From Saprospiraceae bacterium (lineage in GTDB: Bacteria; Bacteroidota; Bacteroidia; Chitinophagales; Saprospiraceae): a DNA stretch of 8,225 nt. A program made the position numbers and the translations under genes. Below the pieces are notes generated by a model, which did no database searches, was not told the origin of the DNA, and was given only the letters and a program-made list of their open reading frames with translations. The DNA is taken from the NCBI GenBank assembly GCA_020628755.1, contig JAHDEQ010000001.1:33779-42003 (forward strand), written 5' to 3'. Shown piece by piece: positions 1 to 4,673 of the stretch; position 1 is the stretch's first letter, and each line of letters opens with the position of its first letter.

Positions 1-2399
1 GGTCTTTCTTCGTCGGTGAATGTGCTATAAAAGTCAGCAGCATTCATAATATCATACAAAGAGTAAGGGTCTTTGAGTACTCTTGTATTGGCATCGTAAC
101 GATCAACACGTACTCCTAAACGGAAGATAATATCTTTGAATGTAAACTTATCTTGTACATAACCAGCCAAGTAGTTGGGCTGAAAAGCCGCAACTGGCAA
201 GGTTCTTACACCATTTTCATCAACCGCCGTAAAGAAGTCGTCAAAACTTACATCATTGGCCAATTTATTACCCAAATAATCATAACCATAATAGTCTAAA
301 TCCAAGTCTGCATCATCATTTAGCTCTTGTGCAGAAAACATATCTAGGCTCAATTGGCTTGGGTCAAGTGCATCTACGTTAAAGTATTGATTGATTGGCG
401 TACCATCAATTTGTCTTACTCTTTCGAAGAAGTAATTGCCTTGAAATTCATCGGCTGTATTGATAGGAGCGTACTCATTAAAAGTCAATGAATCTCCAAA
501 AACTTGTTGCGTAAAAGTATTACCTGTTGGCGAATCAAAATCGGCACCTGAAAGGTGACGATTAGCCTGTCCTCTTGCTCGTACCCACAATTGGTTAGGA
601 CTAAAACTGTGTTCTCGTAAGAAACGTTGTTCGTACATAAATCCTAACTGAACACTGTGGCGACCTTTTTCAGAATCTCCTCCTGGTACTAAATCAAAAG
701 AAGTGTTGGCATTAAAAGTATAATAGTCATTATCTGTTTTTCGGTTGAAATTGTAAACTCTACCTACATTCTCATGAATGTCCCAAGAAGAAGTTACATT
801 ACCAAAAAATTGACCATTAATAGCTGAAAAGTTTAAGTCCGTATCTGTATCGGCTGCTACATTATTGTTGTAAGCTGCCAAAACAGGGTTGCTACTATTA
901 GAAAAATCAGCACCCAAAAAGTCCTGACTATAATCCGCATGAGCAAATAAAACACCAGGTATTTGCGTTGGTACACCAATACCTGTCGTATCTGTAGTTT
1001 GTGCAGCTATTGGACTCCAGTTATAGTCAAATTTTCCGATGTGTCCATAACGGAAATAATCATCTTTGTGGCGAGGATCTTCTAAGTTGTTAAGGGTTCT
1101 TTCATAACCAAACTGAAGAATGTAAGACGCTCCTTGTATAACTGAAGAGCTTTTTTCAGCATCTCCATCAGCCGTTTTTGCTCCCCCCAAACGATGACGA
1201 AAACGGAAATTTCCACGATAACGTGTCGTTTCACTCGTTGGGTTGTTATGGCTATTAAATACCTGCCACAAGTTCCCATCATCCACATTTCCAGGGGTGA
1301 ATTTATTTCTATTGTCAATATAGGAACCACTAAATGTTACGTCAATCGCATCACTTAGGCGAGCATCTAATTTACCCGTAAGGGTCAAATCCGTTTGCTC
1401 TTCATTTGGACGATAGTCCAATACATTAATATCTTCATCTGTTACAAATTCTGCTGCTGGCACAAAACCTTGTCCCAATTGTACAACAGGATTTGCTTCT
1501 AGCTCCGCTAACTTTTCATCCGTAACCTGAAAAATTGGCAATGCTGGTGGATCATCATCCAAACGACCAATATACTGACCAGAAAACCGATAGCCCAAAA
1601 GCGTTGTACCATCTTTTCTTTTCAAAATAGGGCCACTCAGGTTACCACTCAATAAGTTGTAACCATAAGAATCTAAGTATTGAGAAGTCTCCGCCTCAAA
1701 ACCACCCGAAAAACGAGAAGATGGTCCCTTAGTTGTAATCGAAATCACACCACCCGTCACATCACCATACTGGGCTTCTACACCACCCGTGATGACCTGT
1801 AACTGGTCAATTTCTGATTGTGGTACTAAGTTCGCCGAACGTACTCGAATACCATCTACGTAGTAATCGGTTGCATCGGAACGAGACCCTCTAATAGATA
1901 AAGCATCTCCATCATCCGCAGAACCTACACCTGCAGTTGTAGCGGCCAAACCATTAATGTTTTTGGTTGGTAAAGTCTTGATTTGGTCAGAAGTCACAAT
2001 ACCACCTTGCGTGGTATTATCCTGCTCAATCAAAGGAACTTTGTAGGCAACTACAATAACCTCATCAAGATTGACACCTCCGCCCGCACCGAGCTGGATG
2101 TCTAACTTATTGGCTTTACTAGCAGCTATGATTACACCAGTAACACGCTGTGGATTAAACCCAACATAGGTTGCCTCTACATCGTAAGTACCAGGGTCAA
2201 TGTTGGAAATATTGTAATTTCCGTCGAAGTCGGTTTCGACTCCCGTTACAAGTACCCCACCTTTGTACAGTGCGACGTTACCAAAAATAACGGGCTCGCC
2301 TGACTCTTCCTCAATGACCTTTCCTTGCAGAGAGGTTTGAGCAAGTGCGAGCGTACTTGTGAACAAAAAAGCAAAAAAGAGAAGTAAATTACGTTTCAT
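1..2399 (-). CDS. TonB-dependent outer-membrane receptor with N-terminal carboxypeptidase-regulatory-like domain (3' end beyond window)
   Basis: One uninterrupted frame runs from an ATG at 2399 to the window edge (799 full codons), so the C-terminus is missing. Visible parts: signal peptide, residues 1-20, cleavage probably in LALA|QTS; a carboxypeptidase-regulatory-like beta-sandwich at ~22-105 (GKVIEEESGEPV, then DFDGNYNISNIDPGTYDVE); a TonB-box-like DEVIVVAY at 112-119; a plug domain at ~125-225 with SIRGSRSDATDYYVDGIRV (168-186) and GGVEAQYGDVTGGVISITTK (205-224); then a beta-barrel rich in aromatic and acidic residues, including YYGYDYLGN. The family imports large or scarce ligands across the outer membrane using TonB-ExbBD energy. 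The plug style resembles Oar-like receptors more than SusC, and no SusD partner gene is visible, though one could lie downstream of the edge. Ligand unknown. Members usually have about 1000-1100 residues, so some 200-300 are probably missing. The start is chosen for its good signal peptide; no Shine-Dalgarno is present, as is usual in this phylum. Confidence 0.93.
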   Translation of the reverse strand, partial: MKRNLLLFFAFLFTSTLALAQTSLQGKVIEEESGEPVIFGNVALYKGGVLVTGVETDFDGNYNISNIDPGTYDVEATYVGFNPQRVTGVIIAASKANKLDIQLGAGGGVNLDEVIVVAYKVPLIEQDNTTQGGIVTSDQIKTLPTKNINGLAATTAGVGSADDGDALSIRGSRSDATDYYVDGIRVRSANLVPQSEIDQLQVITGGVEAQYGDVTGGVISITTKGPSSRFSGGFEAETSQYLDSYGYNLLSGNLSGPILKRKDGTTLLGYRFSGQYIGRLDDDPPALPIFQVTDEKLAELEANPVVQLGQGFVPAAEFVTDEDINVLDYRPNEEQTDLTLTGKLDARLSDAIDVTFSGSYIDNRNKFTPGNVDDGNLWQVFNSHNNPTSETTRYRGNFRFRHRLGGAKTADGDAEKSSSVIQGASYILQFGYERTLNNLEDPRHKDDYFRYGHIGKFDYNWSPIAAQTTDTTGIGVPTQIPGVLFAHADYSQDFLGADFSNSSNPVLAAYNNNVAADTDTDLNFSAINGQFFGNVTSSWDIHENVGRVYNFNRKTDNDYYTFNANTSFDLVPGGDSEKGRHSVQLGFMYEQRFLREHSFSPNQLWVRARGQANRHLSGADFDSPTGNTFTQQVFGDSLTFNEYAPINTADEFQGNYFFERVRQIDGTPINQYFNVDALDPSQLSLDMFSAQELNDDADLDLDYYGYDYLGNKLANDVSFDDFFTAVDENGVRTLPVAAFQPNYLAGYVQDKFTFKDIIFRLGVRVDRYDANTRVLKDPYSLYDIMNAADFYSTFTDEER

Positions 2400-2416
2400 A
2401 TAGTACTGATTTTATG

Positions 2417-2443
2417 TAAAACTATTCGTAATAAAATTTCAAA
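2417..2443 (-). promoter_or_regulatory. weak candidate promoter of the TonB-dependent receptor
   Basis: On the minus strand TAGTTTTA (2417-2424) matches the Bacteroidota -7 consensus TAnnTTTG at all fixed positions but the last. A TTTG lies 15 nt upstream (2440-2443) as a possible -33 element. The spacing is a little shorter than the usual ~17-23 nt, and the leader would be very short (about 10 nt). Other partial -7 matches lie farther upstream, so this is only one of several options. Confidence 0.2.
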
Positions 2444-2455
2444 AAAGTGTTGCGT

Positions 2456-2477
2456 TCTATCTGCTTACGCAGATAGA
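2456..2477. repeat. perfect 9-bp inverted repeat upstream of the receptor gene
   Basis: TCTATCTGC (2456-2464) and GCAGATAGA (2469-2477) are exact reverse complements around a 4-nt loop, TTAC. It sits 57-78 nt upstream of the receptor ATG. It could be a dimeric regulator's operator or a stem-loop in the receptor's 5' leader. No T-tract follows on either strand, so an intrinsic terminator is unlikely. The structure is seen directly; its function is inferred. Confidence 0.55.
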
Positions 2478-2675
2478 TAATGTATATGTAATTGGGTATG
2501 TTTGACTATCTTCTTGTGGCGAGTTATTGCAGAAGAGAAAAGATAAAATAGTTAAAGCAGTAATGTATTTTTACAATAGGTTTTTCACTTCGTTTTATAA
2601 TTCTCTTGCCAAATAAGAATTAGCCCACAATTTTAAGAATTTTATATGTGTTTTCAAAACAAATTGCCTGTTCCT

Positions 2676-2691
2676 TGTCAGTAGTCTGACA
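2676..2691. repeat. 6-bp inverted repeat with 4-nt loop in intergenic region
   Basis: TGTCAG (2676-2681) and CTGACA (2686-2691) flank TAGT. Such a short stem is expected by chance several times in a window of this size; it is recorded only because it lies in an otherwise empty region. Confidence 0.25.
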
Positions 2692-2854
2692 TAAGTCGAG
2701 CAAAGAAATAAAATCACATAATTATTCCTTCTAATATCAAATTGGGTTGAGTTTGGATTGACCTATTTGGTTTTTCTTAGATTGACTATAAAGGTAACAA
2801 TAAAATAAAGCAATTGGTATGCAATATTCAAAGATAAGTCAGGTTTCTAATAGA

Positions 2855-3799
2855 TTATGTTAGCCCGTAGAGTTTCCTGATTTTTTTGAGTAAGATAGCC
2901 GATAGTTTGTACTTTGACTCTACTGTCCAGCCTGCGACGTGAGGTGATAAAATAACATTAGGAAATTGATATAATTGGTTATAACATTCGGTTTCCTTTT
3001 TGGTGAAGGTATGCGGTTTTTCATTTTCAAAAACATCGAGGCACGCTCCCGTTAACTTGCCTGATTGCAAACCATTAATAATGGTTTGCGTGGGAATGAC
3101 TTTGCCTCTGGACGTATTTATCAACAAAATATTTTTCTTAAATTTTTTAAAATAATTATCATCTGCCAAATGAATCACCTCCTCCGTCAAAGGCAAATGA
3201 AAACTTACAATATCTGCTTCCTTAAATATACGTTCCATTGTACTTTCTTCTACATAATCTAAGTCATCTGCATAATTGGTTTTGTACTTGTCATAAACCA
3301 AAATAGTCATATCCAATCCTCGCAACTTGCGAGCAAAAGCACTTCCTGTATGTCCAAATCCGATGAGCGCAATAGTTTTGTAAGCGAGTTCAAAACCACG
3401 ATTGGCTTCACGCCGCCATATCTTTTGCCGAACTTGTTGGTCACTTTGTATCGAGTTATTGGCCAAAGCCAATAACATAGCTAAAGCGTGTTCGCCAACT
3501 GCATCGCAATTGCCATCAGGCGCACTAAAAACAGCTATTCCTTTTTGGGCGGCATAAACTTGGTCAATAATTTCCATCCCCGAACCGAGTCGTCCAATAA
3601 ATTTGAGTTGCTTCGCTTTATCTAATAATTCAATATCACAAATAATTTTGCTATTGATAATCATACCTTCATAAGGTGCAATCATATCGTGTACTTTGGC
3701 TAGACTGATTTTGGGATGGTAATCTACTTCAAAACCCATTTCTTGAAAACCTTCCAACAACATGGGATGTACTCCGTCGGTTATAAGTATTTTTTTCAT
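2855..3799 (-). CDS. NAD-dependent D-2-hydroxyacid dehydrogenase, phosphoglycerate dehydrogenase-like, short form
   Basis: A complete 314-residue protein starting MKKILITDG and ending YGLT. Family hallmarks are visible: the GRLGSGMEIID substrate-loop region (69-79); DAVGEHALAMLLAL (99-112) at the hinge into the nucleotide-binding domain; the Rossmann motif GFGHTG (147-152); an acidic D170 at the end of the second strand, which favours NAD over NADP; and the catalytic triad R231 (in NTSRGK), E260 (in LDVFENEKP) and H287 (in SPHVAGWT). Such enzymes reversibly oxidise D-2-hydroxyacids to 2-oxoacids in the cytoplasm. The protein lacks the C-terminal ACT or ASB regulatory domains of long SerA. With no serC or serB nearby, a role in serine synthesis is possible but not shown, and the substrate is undetermined. 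The frame is open upstream to a GTG at 3880, but that extension is translated from an 8-bp tandem repeat. The ATG at 3799 opens the conserved first beta-strand and is preferred. The gene is divergent from the lipoprotein gene. Confidence 0.93.
   Translation of the reverse strand: MKKILITDGVHPMLLEGFQEMGFEVDYHPKISLAKVHDMIAPYEGMIINSKIICDIELLDKAKQLKFIGRLGSGMEIIDQVYAAQKGIAVFSAPDGNCDAVGEHALAMLLALANNSIQSDQQVRQKIWRREANRGFELAYKTIALIGFGHTGSAFARKLRGLDMTILVYDKYKTNYADDLDYVEESTMERIFKEADIVSFHLPLTEEVIHLADDNYFKKFKKNILLINTSRGKVIPTQTIINGLQSGKLTGACLDVFENEKPHTFTKKETECYNQLYQFPNVILSPHVAGWTVESKYKLSAILLKKIRKLYGLT
3067..3089. repeat. 23-bp near-perfect palindrome inside the dehydrogenase gene
   Basis: The 11-nt arms GCAAACCATTA (3067-3077) and TAATGGTTTGC (3079-3089) are exact reverse complements around one central base (3078). 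As RNA it would fold as a 9-bp stem with a 5-nt loop. It overlaps the codons for the TIINGL stretch just after the catalytic Arg segment. It could be an intragenic binding site, an mRNA hairpin, or chance; the symmetry is certain and the function unknown. Confidence 0.5.
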
Positions 3800-3803
3800 T
3801 CTG

Positions 3804-3839
3804 GCGTGTTTGCGTGTTTGCGTGTTTGCGTGTTTGCGT
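3804..3839. repeat. 8-bp tandem repeat, 4.5 perfect copies, just upstream of the dehydrogenase start
   Basis: The unit GCGTGTTT (plus strand) starts at 3804, 3812, 3820 and 3828, followed by a final GCGT, with no mismatch over 36 bp. It ends 5 nt upstream of the dehydrogenase ATG, so it occupies the 5' leader of that gene. A perfect octamer array is a candidate for slipped-strand copy-number change. On the minus strand it reads through in frame from a GTG at 3880, producing an implausible N-terminus. Confidence 0.9.
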
Positions 3840-3872
3840 AAGTTGGTTATAGCCCCGTAAACACACAAACAC
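3822..3872. repeat. long imperfect inverted repeat built on the tandem repeat
   Basis: GTGTTTGCGTGTTTGCG (3822-3838) faces CGTAAACACACAAACAC (3856-3872): 15 of 17 positions are Watson-Crick pairs, and of the two others one is a G-T wobble and one an A-C mismatch. The loop is 17 nt (3839-3855). Because one arm is made of tandem copies, the partner arm can also pair in registers shifted by 8 nt. In the dehydrogenase transcript this would place a strong hairpin within ~25 nt of the start codon. It may instead be a copy of a dispersed intergenic repeat family. Confidence 0.6.
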
Positions 3873-3896
3873 CTAGACACATCAATACAAATTCAT

Positions 3897-3904
3897 TATC
3901 TTTG
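3897..3904 (+). promoter_or_regulatory. -7 promoter element for the lipoprotein gene
   Basis: TATCTTTG, followed by CA, matches the Bacteroidota vegetative -7 consensus TAnnTTTG exactly. It lies 28 nt upstream of the lipoprotein ATG, which implies a 5' leader of roughly 20 nt. No clear TTG is present at the -33 distance (around 3870-3880), which is common in this phylum. Confidence 0.55.
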
Positions 3905-3932
3905 CAGACCTTTAAATCAAATACCTTGAATA

Positions 3933-4619
3933 ATGCGATATTTATTGGTTTGCTTTTTATTTTTTTCGATGATTTCTTGCCAACAAGATAGTGCTAAATC
4001 TTCTAATAATGATGTAAAATTATTTGCAGATTTTTATGTTCGTTATCTTCAAAACGAACAACAGCTCAAAGCTGAGGCGATTTTCAAAAGAGGCTTGGAC
4101 AAAGAAAAAGCCAATAAAATTGAACTCGAAGGCGATGTGAAATTTGATGGACAATTGCTCAATCCTATAAAACTAAACAACTCCATTTTTAGGTATCAAT
4201 TGGAAAGTAAGCGAGCTTTTAAAGAAAATACGATTTTTAAAATCGAACATGATAAAGGCACAACTACAGAGCATTCTATTGGAATGTCTCCGATCGGAAA
4301 ATTTAGCCTAGAAAATGGTAGTGCCAGCAAAAAAAATGGTTTTTTGCTGGCTTGGGATGGCGCAAATCTAACGGATAAAGAGCGTCTGCTTGTTTTAGTA
4401 ACCGACAAAAACAATAAGGCGCATTCTATCAGTATAAATGGTCCTTCTAAAAATCAGCAAGCTCGTATAAAAGGAGTAGATTTGCAGCCCTTGGCTACAG
4501 GTGCAGGCTATATTTATTTGGTAAAAAAGACCAGTAATACAGTAACCAAAGACGATATGATTATATCGTCTTTGGCTGAATATTATACCGATCGTATTTT
4601 GATTGAGATTTTGGAGTAA
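3933..4619 (+). CDS. lipoprotein of unknown function
   Basis: A 228-residue protein with a short lipoprotein signal peptide: MRY, a hydrophobic LLVCFLFFSMIS, then C16 in the lipobox-like MISC, followed by QQDSAKSSNN, a polar linker. It should be lipidated and anchored in the outer or inner membrane; no clear surface-export acidic cluster follows the Cys. The mature part has a predicted helical segment (~26-50, LFADFYVRYLQNEQQ) followed by alternating polar and hydrophobic strands, probably beta-sandwich-like (~55-110 and ~115-228), with no further membrane segment. I do not recognise the family. The gene is divergent from the dehydrogenase and convergent with the protease, 54 bp away. A good -7 element at 3897-3904 and the signal peptide support the ATG at 3933. 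The coding sequence is odd in carrying two long perfect inverted repeats (4323-4351, 4546-4575) and a run of eight A's. Confidence 0.85.
   Translation: MRYLLVCFLFFSMISCQQDSAKSSNNDVKLFADFYVRYLQNEQQLKAEAIFKRGLDKEKANKIELEGDVKFDGQLLNPIKLNNSIFRYQLESKRAFKENTIFKIEHDKGTTTEHSIGMSPIGKFSLENGSASKKNGFLLAWDGANLTDKERLLVLVTDKNNKAHSISINGPSKNQQARIKGVDLQPLATGAGYIYLVKKTSNTVTKDDMIISSLAEYYTDRILIEILE
4037..4060. repeat. 8-bp inverted repeat in lipoprotein gene
   Basis: TGTTCGTT (4037-4044) and AACGAACA (4053-4060) are exact reverse complements with an 8-nt loop. About one 8-bp match of this sort is expected by chance per window, so alone it means little. It is listed because two much longer hairpins lie in the same gene. 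Confidence 0.3.
4323..4351. repeat. perfect 12-bp inverted repeat in lipoprotein coding sequence
   Basis: GCCAGCAAAAAA (4323-4334) and TTTTTTGCTGGC (4340-4351) pair completely around the 5-nt loop AATGG. It covers residues ~131-140 of the lipoprotein. The stem has a GC-rich base and an A/T-rich top. The U-run lies inside the stem rather than after it, so it is not a standard intrinsic terminator. Confidence 0.7.
4546..4575. repeat. perfect 13-bp inverted repeat near the 3' end of the lipoprotein gene
   Basis: CCAAAGACGATAT (4546-4558) and ATATCGTCTTTGG (4563-4575) pair completely around the 4-nt loop GATT. It covers residues ~205-215 and ends 44 nt before the end of the stop codon. No T-tract follows on either strand. 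It is the longest perfect short-loop hairpin I found in the window. Confidence 0.75.
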
Positions 4620-4673
4620 ATTAGTATTAAACTTTCCTTATTCTCTCTATCCATTCCTGTAAGTTTAGGAAAG

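Larger units (their letters stand above)
2400..2854. other. 455-bp AT-rich intergenic region with no gene seen
   Basis: This gap separates the receptor start from the dehydrogenase stop; both genes are on the minus strand. I see no ORF with a plausible start and protein-like composition, and no tRNA or rRNA. It holds a perfect 9-bp stem-loop (2456-2477), a smaller 6-bp stem-loop (2676-2691), an AT-rich 7-bp inverted repeat (2598-2604 with 2616-2622), and partial matches to Bacteroidota -7 elements on the minus strand (TATCTTTG at 2829-2836, TACCTTTA at 2789-2796, TAGTTTTA at 2417-2424). None of these has a well-spaced -33 TTG. The length suggests that the receptor has its own promoter and possibly a long leader or an undetected small RNA. 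Confidence 0.6.

Noticed and set aside
1082..1330. 82-residue minus-strand reading frame
   Set aside because: It is an out-of-frame shadow lying wholly within the receptor coding sequence, whose own frame gives beta-barrel-like protein across the whole region.
1998..2018. 8-bp inverted repeat AATACCAC / GTGGTATT in the receptor gene
   Set aside because: Arms of 8 bp with small loops are expected about once per window by chance, and there is no supporting context.
3065..3262. Plus-strand 65-residue reading frame opposite the dehydrogenase
   Set aside because: It is antisense to conserved dehydrogenase sequence and has no recognisable protein features; the same applies to the plus-strand frames between 4902 and 8129 opposite the protease.
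3800..3880. N-terminal extension of the dehydrogenase from a GTG at 3880
   Set aside because: The 27 extra residues are translated from the 8-bp tandem repeat (HANTQTRKHAR-like) and precede a normal first beta-strand starting at MKKILITDG. The ATG at 3882 in another frame stops at once in CTATAA.
4329..4376. Programmed -1 frameshift at the A-run/T-run in the lipoprotein gene
   Set aside because: The shifted frame meets a stop within about a dozen codons and the zero frame encodes a normal full-length protein; there is no product that would need a frameshift.
4632..4673. Possible bidirectional terminator between the convergent lipoprotein and protease genes (CTTTCCT with AGGAAAG)
   Set aside because: The arms are only 7 bp with a 28-nt loop, and no proper T-tract follows on either side; the evidence is too weak to call a terminator.
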